From assembly GCA_951217055.1 (NCBI GenBank), contig OX578276.1, positions 36,976,205 to 37,040,204 on the forward strand: DNA of 64,000 bases, written 5' to 3'. Source of the DNA: Gerris lacustris. Taxonomy: Eukaryota; Arthropoda; Insecta; Hemiptera; Gerridae. Shown in pieces: positions 11,110 through 19,734 of this stretch. Within the stretch, counting starts at the first letter, position 1, and the number at the start of each line of letters is the position of its first letter. A program made the translations under genes and the position numbers. Under the pieces are notes generated by a model. The model did no database searches, had not been told where the DNA came from, and saw nothing but the letters and a program-made list of their open reading frames with translations.

Positions 11110-12169
11110 ATGCCTAAAAGAAGAAGGAGTAATCTGAGCGTGAAGAAAAAGGCAGGCAGCCTCCAAAGCGGCCAGCCCCCCCCCCCCCCCCCCCCCCCCC
11201 CGGTCGCAGCCGAAGCGGCTCTAAGGCCTGCTCGCTCCCAACCAGACTAGGGCGTTATAACATCCCATGTGGTGGTAGCCGGTCTCTCCATCCGGAGGGA
11301 AGTGGCAAATTTATCGGAAATTTTAATTTCCCATGAAACCGGAATTGCCACGGTTACGAGTAAGGACCTCCACATAGAGAAGTTACACGTGGAGGCCCAA
11401 GTCCACTGGACACAGGGACCAACAGAGATGGCATCCCCTGCTGGGAAGCTTCCTCCGAGAAGGTCGACAAACAGCAGGAGGAAAGATTTATCTTCTTTCT
11501 TCCATCAAGGGCCTCCGGAAGCCTTAGCATGAACGTCGAATGCGGCCATGGACGTCGGGATGGCGGCTTCCACAAAGAGGTCCAACAGAAAGAGGAGTAA
11601 CGAAGCAACATCCCCGACATCCTAAGAGATCAGTCTGACGGTGTAACCGCGGGACCGCCTGTTCCTCAATCGGTGGTAGTGGTTGAGAGGACTCCTCCTA
11701 GACGGTCGACGAGACTGCAGACTGCTCTGCTCACAGAAATGATGTAAGCAAACCTCTGCACCTTCAGTATCGCCTCCAGGTGTAATAATCCCTGATGGCA
11801 CTCCTGACTTATATCTTGGTCGCATAAAATTGGCAGACCGGGTGAATGCGTTCCCAGTCCTATGGAGATCGACGTTACTACTGTCGACGAGGCGTATTCT
11901 CGATCAGATCTACAGATTCCCCCTGTCGAATCAGCCAGTGAGGATGGTATCAACGACTGTAATAATGTCGAGATCGTTTAGTTCGATGAACTGTTTGAAA
12001 CCGATGGGAGCCAAATGGTCAATGTCGGGCTTGTCTCTCCTGTCCTTCGACTTAACGTGCCTGAGGTTCCACCAGCCCGCAGGCCCGTTGACGAGAACGA
12101 GGTAGACACGATCGACCTTGGTCCTTTAGCTCCTCTGTCATTTTTGTGAGGCCAAATACTTTGCCTTAG

Positions 12170-12977
12170 AAGTAGACCGTAGAGATATCCGTAAGTGTTG
12201 TGCATGTGGTAAAGTCGTGCTTCCTCCTCTGACTGAGTATCCCGCACTGTTGCGGGACCTCTTTATCAGGAATCACGAGTCCTCTGAACATTCTATGTGT
12301 CATATCCGAGCCTATAATAGTAGTTTAGCGTTCGTGTCGTTTGGTGCTAATATTGCTCCGCCGCTCGACCGTACAATCAGGATGTATTGCGTATCCACGG
12401 TAACGTTTACCAACGGTTCTCCAGCCAATATCCACCGAAAGGAGTCGCCCCCTCATTCGACCAGTTATATATGTTGGAGTCCGGTCTAGCATTAGACGCG
12501 AGAATTCAGAACAATGACAACTTGCATGCAGGCCTGCTCTATCAGCTCGATCGATTGTTGCGCGGGATCAATCCATATTGCATTGAATATCGGAATATGC
12601 AGATGGTTTTAACAGAGGAGTACGAGCGAAACCAGGGACAACCGGACCATAACGAGAGGGAGATTGTTATGGTTATCGATGACAGGCGTGTAGCTAGTTT
12701 GTGAACCCATAACCGATCAGTAGCTGGAATTGACGAGGTAGCAGCTGTGTTCGTGGCTGACGGTAATAGGTTTCCTCCGAGTAAATTGAGTGTCGCGGCA
12801 TATCCTAGGGAAAAGCCCTGCTTTAGAGTGATTCCTTATATCAACCAACATCTCGACCCGATGGCTTATCCTCTACTGTTCCCCTTTGGAGAAATGGGTT
12901 GGAGGCCATATATAGACTTTGATGTAGTCACTAGCAATCACCAGCACATGCCACATCTCGAGTTTTTTTTTATTTAG
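12170..12977 (+). pseudogene. Helitron 1 N-terminal (Helitron-like N) region
   Basis: Pieces in three frames: VVLPPLTEYPALLRDLFIRN after a Cys pair, then MRIHGNVYQRFSSQYPPKGV and SGLALDARIQNNDNLHAGLL, ending at a stop (12702-12704) after VMVIDDRRVASL. A third frame, 12705-12977, has DEVAAVFVADGNRFPPSKL and PMAYPLLFPFGEMGW. The 'YPLLFPFGE-GW' block is the usual boundary between the N domain and the Rep part of animal Helitrons. The stop and frameshifts show decay. Confidence 0.75.
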
Positions 12978-13019
12978 ATTGACCATTAGAGATCAATTCA
13001 ATCCGATTCTCCAAGCGGG

Positions 13020-13930
13020 AAAACTGGCACAGCAGTTCATGTGTGACAGTTGGGTCAAAGTAGAGACTGAGCGATTGGACTTCATTGAAATACTCTAGAC
13101 ACCATTGAGAGCGGTCCTACTTTCCGGACTCATGGATCAAGTTAACCGGCGATCGGACGCTGACGGTCGGTCAGTTAGGAGGCAGATTGTCGAACTGCCC
13201 AGCTCTTTCGTCGGCGGTGTCCGGAATATGGCTCAAAAATACCAGGACGCTATTGCAATGGTCATGGACCGAGGCCCACCTAATCTCTTTGTTACCATTA
13301 CTTGCAACAAAAAGTGGAAAGAACTCGATGCCAACCTGACTATTCAGTCCAGGACAGAGGACCGTCCGGATCTGAACGTCAGAGTTTTTCCAAGTAAATT
13401 TAAAGAATTCCTCAATCAAGTTGTTAAAAAATAGTATTTTCGGCAAAGTAGTGGGATACATGTACACCATCGAGTTCCAGAAGAGATGGCTGCCCCACGC
13501 CCACTGTTTAATCATTTTAGATCAAAATTACAAAGTCAGAGACCCTTCCGTAATCGATGAGATCGTGTGCGCAGAGCTTCCTAACGAAATCACGCATCTT
13601 AATCTCCGCCGAACTGTTGAAAGAATTCTTGTTCACGGCCCATGTGGGAGGGGATACGAAAATAGTTCATGTATGGTCAATGGCCGATCCCGCTTTAACT
13701 ATCCACGGGGGTTTGTTGAAACGTCCTGCGTTTCTGAGGCTGGTTTTCCCGTCTACCGCCTCAGAAATGACGGACGAGGATTAACAAGGTACTCGACAAC
13801 TCGACAATAAGAGGGTGATTCCATACAAACCCTTTCTCACTCTCTACTTTGATAGCTAGATCAATGTGTGTACAGGTGCCAGAGCTGTCAAATACATCTA
13901 TAAAAGTATGGATTCCGTCTCACTGAACGA
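13020..13930 (+). pseudogene. Helitron 1 Rep (HUH) nuclease domain
   Basis: The domain reads VELPSSFVGGVRNMAQKYQD, PNLFVTITCNKKWKEL and then EFQKRWLPHAHCLIIL, with the metal-binding His pair H-A-H at 13496-13504. Next come VCAELPNEITH, VERILVHGPCGRGYENSSC and, after a break, ARAVKYIYKSMD with the Tyr pair region (~13885-13920). The 13105 and 13421 frames are joined by a one-base difference in an A run: six A here against five in Helitron 3 at the same place. The rolling-circle Tyr motif looks compressed (KYIYK) compared with KYFYKYIYK in Helitron 3. Confidence 0.8.
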
Positions 13931-14399
13931 GACGTGGATGGTCGCTTCGATTGGAATGAGGTGGATAACTTCATCAATGGGCGCGGTCCTTTGAAGACCT
14001 TCGAATGTACCACACATAGTACATTCAGGGAGGCTGCAGTGGTGAAGAACCTGACGTGGAGCTCGACAGGGCTCTTGCGGAAGCGGCCAACCACCATAAA
14101 CCTTACCAGTTGAGATTTATGTTTGCCACCATGTGTTTCTTCAGAGAACTCTGTGACGCTTCAAGGCTGTGGCAGCGTCAAAGGGACGACCTCTCTAAGG
14201 ATTACCTAATGGACCCTGCAAGAAAATATTACAGATATATAATTTAGCCCTTCAGGCCATCGAGGTCTTGCTCACTGCCCGAGGTAAGACCCTGCAGAGC
14301 TTCTGCTAGCCAGATGTGAGCCACATTCCAAGGGTATTTTGCACGGCCTCCCCCTTCAAATGATATAGATCAGGCTACAGTCCAGGCCACGTTGACAAT

Positions 14400-15724
14400 A
14401 TGAATCTGGAGCAAAGGGCAGCCTTCGACACCATCGTAAATTCCATGCAAGGCAAGTCACCGTCGAAGGCACCCGATGCTACCTCTTACAGGGTCCTGCC
14501 GGAAGCGGCAAAACCTACCTTTATAACGCACTCATTGATTTCTGTCATTCCCGAGGAAGCATAGTTTTACCTTGGGCATTTACAGGAATAACTGCCACCT
14601 TGCTGAAAGGTGGCGCCACTGTGCACATGACGTTTCGCTTGCCGTTCAACTGCGACGACAGCACTGCGCAAACCTTGCTCAATCCCAGTGAAGCATATGA
14701 TCGCCAAGTCGACAGGGTAAAGTCTGGAAAGTTAATTATAATCGATGAAGTAACGATGTTGAACCGATACGTGTTGGAAGCAATCGACAGGGTAATAAAG
14801 TACCTCTGTTGTACGAAACGTCCCTTCGCGAATAAAACTGTTTTGCTCGGTGGGGATTTCAGAGAGACTTTACCCAATCCTCAAAAGGGGTTCAAGGGTA
14901 GACATTGTTTCATCAACTATTTTGTGCAGTTCCGTTTATCCCTGCCTACGCGTTTGGAAGGCTGTTTCGCTTCGGAAGTCGAGAAGTAATCTCGCTTCGT
15001 TATCCGCTTCGGTGATGGCACCCATCTACCCACTGAGACTGAGCAAGGACTAGGTGACGTCATTGAGATCTACCTCGCCCTGGTATTAAACGACCGTTGT
15101 CACCGAAATATTCCCGCAAGAGGTATTATCGAGACCTGAAAGCGTCGTGCACAGTGCTATTCTCTCGCCGACGCGGACCAGCTTAACAATCTGATTCTTG
15201 ATCAGGCGGATGCCGAGGAACACGTCTATCATTCGATAGATACTATCGACGAGGAAGAAGGACAGTTGGAGCTCATCAACACCCCCGGTGGAATTCCTGA
15301 AGTCACTCAGCCCCTCAGGATTTCCACCACACGCCCTCCGTCTGAAGAACTCTATTGTCATGCTGCTCCGTAACCTAAGCACCAGTCATGGTTTTTTCAA
15401 TGGAATCAGATTAAAAGTTGTAAACACCCAGAAAAATTTCCTCCAACTTGAGGAGTTGGCGCCAGCATTCAAATATTTTTGCCACGCAGAGTTGACGGAG
15501 TCAGAACCTACTTTTGGCTTCGTTTGAAGCGCCGTCAGTTCCCAGTCAAACTGGCGTATACGATGACGATTAACAAGAGTCAGGGACAGACTCATTTCCA
15601 TGTTGGGATATTTCTCCCCTCTCCTGTACGGTCTCACGGTCAACTCTATGTCGCTTTATTCAGGGCTAAAACCATGGCTGATGTCCGTATTCAAGTGACC
15701 GACCGATTCAGAACTTCAGGGTAG
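14400..15724 (+). pseudogene. Helitron 1 PIF1-like helicase domain
   Basis: MNLEQRAAFDTIVNSMQGK precedes CYLLQGPAGSGKTYLYNALI (Walker A, 14492-14515). ORF 14600-14989 then gives LIIIDEVTML (Walker B, IDE at 14741-14749) and KTVLLGGDFRETLPNPQKG. Late motifs AYTMTINKSQGQT (15560-15592) and GQLYVALFRAKTMADVRI (~15636-15690) finish the domain. In active members the last block is usually GQLYVALSRA; here Phe replaces Ser. Frameshifts after 14515 and around 14990-15290 make it non-functional. Confidence 0.85.
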
Positions 15725-15744
15725 GTTGATTTTTAGACTCAATA

Positions 15745-15987
15745 TGTAACAATAATAATAATAATAATATCGCTTTTGTACAACAAAAAAGAGGCATTTT
15801 CATACTAGCACTCACAAACAAATACATACAACATATGAATCGATTTTACAAAAACTAATACACTTTATTACACACTCAAACACATGTAAATATATATTTA
15901 TACACAAAACAAACTATGTGAAAAGTCTTCACTCTCCTATCACACATACCTTACGCTTCATTGATCGTTCATAAACTTTCCGTTACA
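15745..15987 (+). repeat. Candidate 5' LTR of the BEL/Pao element
   Basis: The 243 bp segment begins TGTAAC and ends GTTACA, giving the TG...CA ends and short inverted repeat expected of an LTR. It is followed at once by TGGCCCCTTCCG, a plausible tRNA primer-binding site. Gag-like coding starts immediately downstream. No second copy was found in the window, so this is inferred from structure. Confidence 0.5.
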
Positions 15988-16520
15988 TGGCCCCTTCCGT
16001 TTTGACAATTGGTAGGCTTAGACAGTTACTAGGCCCACACAAAAAAATATTAACAGATTTAATCACCAATATCAAAAATGATATTACCAATAACGATATC
16101 GATGACATAGATATCGTTATTGAAAAACTTTCGATTTATTCAAAACGGTTCGAGACCATACGGGACAAATTAGAAAAATTATCTTTGGACGACCAAAATG
16201 AATTAAATAAATTCGTAAATGAAGAGGGGGAGATAATTTTGGACGTAGAAGACCTAGCTTTTCTTTACGAAAATTAAGAGACGTCAACAAAGATTGGCAA
16301 GTACATTTAATGAGTCACAAGAAATTAACAATATAACTCAAATTAACCATATTGTTGTAGAACCAAATTTATCTTCATTAATAATTGGCAAAAATTACCA
16401 ACAAATAATTGATCGCAATTTAAACATTCAACAACAAAGTGTTGACAAAAACTAAGATCAACTAATAATTGATCTCAATTTAAATAGGAAATCTCAATAG
16501 GAAATAATTATTATTATGAT
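15987..16520 (+). pseudogene. BEL/Pao gag N-terminal fragment
   Basis: ORF 15987-16277 (96 residues) is Asp/Ile/Lys-rich and predicted helical: LRQLLGPHKKILTDLITNIK, VIEKLSIYSKRFETIRDKLE, DVEDLAFLYEN. This matches the small helical start of BEL/Pao gag (DUF1759-type) in style. After the stop, another frame keeps Asn/Gln/Ile-rich coding (FNESQEINNITQINHIVVE) to ~16450. BEL protease, RT and integrase bits resume at 18780, on the far side of an inserted element. Family assignment is by context and style; sequence similarity alone is weak. Confidence 0.5.
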
Positions 16521-16521
16521 T

Positions 16522-16872
16522 TATAGTACAGTAAAATTTGATCAATAACTGTCCAAACCCAAACATCCAAAAAAAAAAAAGTTCTACCTCACGCCAAATT
16601 GTTTTATACCCTCCTCGAAGTAAGTGGTAAAAAGTTGCACCACTTGCAGCGTCGGATTTGGCGAGGAGGGGCGCGAAAAGGGGGGAGGGGGGGTAAAAAG
16701 GTATTTTTAATAGTTTTTTTCGCAAATATCTCGAAAACTATGAGTTTTAGCGCTAACTGTGATCTATACAAAATTAATCTATATGAAATTTTGAACAAAA
16801 GTGGCCTCATGCATTTTTGTTCTAAAGTAAACGGTAACGTAGGTTATGGAGGGGTAAAAATATCAGTATTTT
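16522..16872. repeat. Left long inverted terminal repeat
   Basis: Pairs with 18417-18748. It contains G-rich tract GGGGGGAGGGGGGG, which corresponds to the C-rich tract at ~18601-18620 in the other arm. Reading frames crossing it on either strand are shadows of the repeat. Confidence 0.8.
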
Positions 16873-16894
16873 AAATTTTGGCAAAAATGCAAAA

Positions 16895-17460
16895 ATGACG
16901 CTCTATAATTTAATTATTTTAAAGAGTAATTTTCGGCAAAAGGTAACCCAACATTACCTGTATTGTTTTGAAACTATACTATACACATCAAAAATCGTAG
17001 TTCGAGTTTTTTCTTGTATAGTTAACGCAGATCCAGTTGCAGTAGCTGATGCTGGACAGCATTTCTTCCTTTCGTTATTCACATCAAAAAATGCAGACGA
17101 TTTGGATACTCTGCGCCATCAATGTTACTTACAGACTATCGCAAAGCAGCCTGTACACTCATTGTTCAGGTTGGCTGTGCTTCCCCCTACTTCAGCAGCT
17201 GAACAACATTCACATAGAGTTTACCACCAAGTACAACAATGGCTCAATCACAAGAAAGATCCTCTAAAATGGGGTTGGAAAAAGATTGATGGTCATCTGC
17301 GTCCCAATACAACTACAAAGGCTGCTGCTCCTGAGGAATTACTCAGCCTCATTGTTTGCGCTTGCAAGGAGGGGTGTGTGCAAAAACTGTGAGTGTCGAA
17401 AGAGTGGCTTGAAATGCTCAAACATGTGCATTTTTTACTTGGGACATGGGTGACATTGAG
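16895..17460 (+). pseudogene. C-terminal part of an uncharacterised transposon-linked Cys-rich protein
   Basis: ORF 16895-17392 is 165 codons. From about residue 44 it reads ADPVAVADAGQHFFLSLF, DDLDTLRHQCYLQ, LAVLPPTSAAEQHSHRVYHQ, VQQWLNHKKDPLKWGWKK, then AAAPEELLSLIVCACKEGC. A one-base shift restores VCKNCECRKSGLKCSNMCI. The order LD-LR-x2-CY, LPPTxAAxxHSxRVYxQVQxW, WGW, APEELL and CxCKxxC...CxCRKxGLKCSxxC is the C-terminus of large insect proteins of unknown function that I know as multicopy. The N-terminal bulk is absent, as expected for an internally deleted element. Confidence 0.65.
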
Positions 17461-17699
17461 CTTAGAGATGTAAAGCGTTGTATTATTAATTTATTTCCAC
17501 ATAACCTGTCAAGAGTAGGATTATATCTTGCTACTATTGATTGCTAATACTTTTTTTCTTAACATATTATAATTTCACTTTTCTATTTTTGAACATGATT
17601 CTATGTTTTTTCTTTCGTCGAATGCCCGAAAGTTGTTTTTAAAAGTGGTTTAGGTTCATTTCTTGAAACATTGAATTTTTCGGATTTTTTTTTTTTTTT

Positions 17700-18175
17700 T
17701 TTTTTAATATTGCAAGAGAACTATGATGTCAACAGGCTTCATTTTATGTTTGTCTAAAAGCCAAATAAATTTACTACAACTTCGTTTCTTATGACTTTTC
17801 TCGTAAGTGGGAGGTTTTATATCGGTATTCGACCCGAAACGAGAGCAATTAATAAAATTTCCATTTTTTGGGAGGAAAAACAGCCAATTTTTGAAGAGTC
17901 ATATCTCGGTAATTATTAGGCGTACAGAGTTGCCGTTGAAAATAAAAGGAAGCCAATTAAATTTACAACAACTTTATTTTTTATGACTTTTCTCGTAGGT
18001 GAGCGGTTTTATGCCGATATTCGGCCCGAAACGAGAGCAATACTTAAAATTTTATTTTATTTAACAAAATTGACAATTTTTGTTATCCATATCTCGAAAA
18101 ATATTAGTTGGGTAGAGCTGAAATTGGGCTTATATTGTTGTAAATTTACCTAACTTTAAAAATAGTAATAACGAT
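17700..18175. repeat. Two and a half diverged ~185 bp tandem units
   Basis: Shared blocks are TATGACTTTTCTCGTA(A/G)GTG, CCCGAAACGAGAGCAAT and CATATCTCG(G/A). Inside the long-TIR element, non-coding. Confidence 0.7.
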
Positions 18176-18342
18176 TAATACCGAAAAACACATATGTACG
18201 GGTTATATGGCAAAAACTAAAAAAAAATTTTTTTTTTTTTCACATTTTCACGTATTACGCAGGTATTACACAGGTATTTGCTCAGGTATTTCGAAGCTGC
18301 AAAACTTAGGCTGTCACTACCCCAACTTGCCCTAACTACAAT

Positions 18343-18372
18343 AAAAGAATCTTTTCAAGAAAAGATTCTTTT
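18343..18372. other. Perfect 14 bp stem with AA loop
   Basis: AAAAGAATCTTTTC at 18343-18356, loop AA, then its exact complement at 18359-18372. It lies just inside the right arm of the long-TIR element and may be a decayed subterminal hairpin. Confidence 0.6.
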
Positions 18373-18416
18373 TTTCTTGAAAAGAAAAAAGGATTGAAAA
18401 GATTTTTCAAGGAAAC

Positions 18417-18748
18417 TGGAAAATAGTGATATGTTTACCCCTCCGTAACACCGTAATCGTTTACTTTAGCACAAAAATGCATTAGTTCATATTTGTTCAA
18501 AATTATATGTAGATTAATTTTGTATACAACAAAGTTAGCTCTAAACCTTATAGTTTTCGAGATATTTGCGAAAAACTATTAAAAATACCCTTTAACCTCC
18601 CTTCCCCCCCCCCTCCCCCTGCCAAACCCGACTCTGCAAGTGGTGCAACTTTTTACCACTTACTACTAGGAGGGTATGGAACAATTTGGTGTGAGGTAGG
18701 ACTTTTTTTTTTTAATGATTGGGTTGGAGCTTAATTTTACTGTACTAT
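18417..18748. repeat. Right long inverted terminal repeat
   Basis: Reverse-complement partner of 16522-16872; ends in ATTTTACTGTACTAT. Divergence between the two arms is visible to the eye, so the insertion is not recent. Confidence 0.8.
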
Positions 18749-18779
18749 TAATAGAAATGGAGAAAATAAAAATAAATTA

Positions 18780-19290
18780 TGGGTTACATCTCATTAATTC
18801 AAAGTTAGGTTGGATACTAAGGGGTAGGACTCCAAATCAATTAATTTCTAACCCTGGGTTTGCTCCTTAATCGTATTCAAATCCAAATTCTTCGGACATA
18901 CTTTTAAACAAAATCCAATATTCGATTTAAAGCATTTATGGGATTTAAAATTAAAATTTAATTCACAAGTAGATATTTCTCTTATGTCAACAAAATAAAT
19001 TATTTTAAAATTTATTTCATCTATATTTGACCAATATAATTTAATTTATAATTGAAAATAAAAAGCTGTTCATCTGACAACATTTTTGACATGACAGTAT
19101 ATATGACATGGCATCATTTTTATTATAACTTCAAAGATTCGTATCTCCGCGAAATAAAAAACCTCAACTAATTGTTTCGGATAATGCCAAACAATTTCAA
19201 TTAGTTAGAACTCTCCTAACTTCTTATAACAATAATGTTCAATTTACTAGTCAAAATTTACAAAATTATTTAGTACTCCATGTTATTTGA
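18780..19290 (+). pseudogene. BEL/Pao pol remnants (protease end, RT, integrase)
   Basis: Three pieces in BEL order. NSKLGWILRGRTPNQLISNP (18785-18866) matches the 'LGWI-G' end of BEL protease. LKFNSQVDISLMSTK and ILKFISSIFD (~18950-19035) match the RT region that is better kept at 41740-41820. MASFLL, RFVSPRNKKPQLIVSDNAKQ and FTSQNLQNYL (19112-19275) match the BEL integrase core, with the Asp of SDN as a catalytic residue. Long stretches between the blocks are deleted. Together with the gag at 15987 this is one BEL element split by the long-TIR insertion. Confidence 0.7.
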
Positions 19291-19296
19291 GTTTGC

Positions 19297-19719
19297 GTGT
19301 CTGATCAAACATCTCAGAAAGTGATGACCAAATCCGGAGAGGTCTCATTGTACAAAGTACGTTTAAGGGACCCCTCCGGATCAATAAACTTGGTGAGCTG
19401 GGGAGAACCCTTTAACTTTAACCTCCATGAAATTGTCGAAATTACGTATTTGAAATTAAAATCTTTAAGAGGGGGTACCAAGGGTACGGTGGTATCAGAA
19501 ACTAATATCAAGGTTATAACATCAGACAATGACCCCCTGCTCACCTGGTATGTATTTAATTGTGACGAGGAATCAATTGATATTTCACAACAATCATCAT
19601 CAACACAAAATTCAAATTTAAAAAGAAAAAGAGATGAAAACATAATAAAGGCTATAAAAAAGGATTTGGAAGAGTTGGAGTGTAAAAACCCGGCTGTTGA
19701 TAGAACTCAGTTATCATAG
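19297..19719 (+). CDS. OB-fold (RPA-like) single-stranded DNA-binding domain ORF
   Basis: A 140-residue open frame: SQKVMTKSGEVSLYKVRLRD, PSGSINLVSWGEPFNFN, VEITYLKLKSLRGGTKG, then SETNIKVITSDND and a Lys-rich tail (LKRKRDENIIKAIKKDLEEL). The pattern 'K-G-x-V-S-L-Y-K-V-x-L-x-D-x-S-G-S-I-x-L-V-x-W-G' is that of an RPA1-type OB fold. The frame may start upstream of ATG 19297, directly after BEL integrase sequence, and it ends just before Helitron 2. Some animal and plant Helitrons carry RPA-like genes, so it may belong to Helitron 2. A second copy at 40820-41226 also abuts BEL sequence. Whether it is expressed is unknown. Confidence 0.6.
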   Translation: MSDQTSQKVMTKSGEVSLYKVRLRDPSGSINLVSWGEPFNFNLHEIVEITYLKLKSLRGGTKGTVVSETNIKVITSDNDPLLTWYVFNCDEESIDISQQSSSTQNSNLKRKRDENIIKAIKKDLEELECKNPAVDRTQLS

Positions 19720-19734
19720 ACCATCCTCCATCGA

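Larger units (their letters stand above)
11110..15724 (+). mobile_element. Helitron 1: Rep/helicase element relic
   Basis: About 4.6 kb of one Helitron-type polyprotein broken into many frames. In order: a Lys-rich start (MPKRRRSNLSVKKKAGSLQS) followed by a run of 26 C; a poorly readable Ser/Pro-rich region; a Cys pair (RKCCACGKVV, ~12190); a Helitron-like N domain (12387-12704, LDRLLRGINPY); NRSVAGIDEVAAVF; a Rep nuclease domain; a shortened linker; and a PIF1-type helicase ending at TAG 15724. Helitron 3 (44.4-47.6 kb) is a close relative that aligns almost throughout. Neither the 5' TC nor the 3' hairpin-CTRR terminus could be assigned. Confidence 0.85.
16522..18748. mobile_element. DNA element with ~340 bp inverted termini
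   Basis: The outer tips are ATAGTACAGTAAAAT on the left and its complement on the right. The arms run 16522-16872 and 18417-18748 and match as reverse complements with scattered differences and indels: for example CCTACCTCAC, GTGGTAAAAAGTTGCACCAC, TTTTTCGCAAATATCTCG and TAAACG near the inner edge. Between them lie a relic of an uncharacterised Cys-rich protein (16895-17460), diverged tandem repeats and a perfect hairpin. The element splits a BEL/Pao relic whose gag lies left and pol right. Target duplication not resolved. The superfamily is not identifiable from the termini. Confidence 0.75.

Noticed and set aside
11269..12250. Several ~90-codon ORFs on both strands at 11.3-12.2 kb as separate genes
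   Set aside because: They lie in the decayed N-terminal part of Helitron 1, which aligns at DNA level with Helitron 3; none has an independent domain.
16480..16874. Overlapping ORFs on both strands at 16.5-16.9 kb
   Set aside because: They fall in the inverted terminal repeat and mirror each other.
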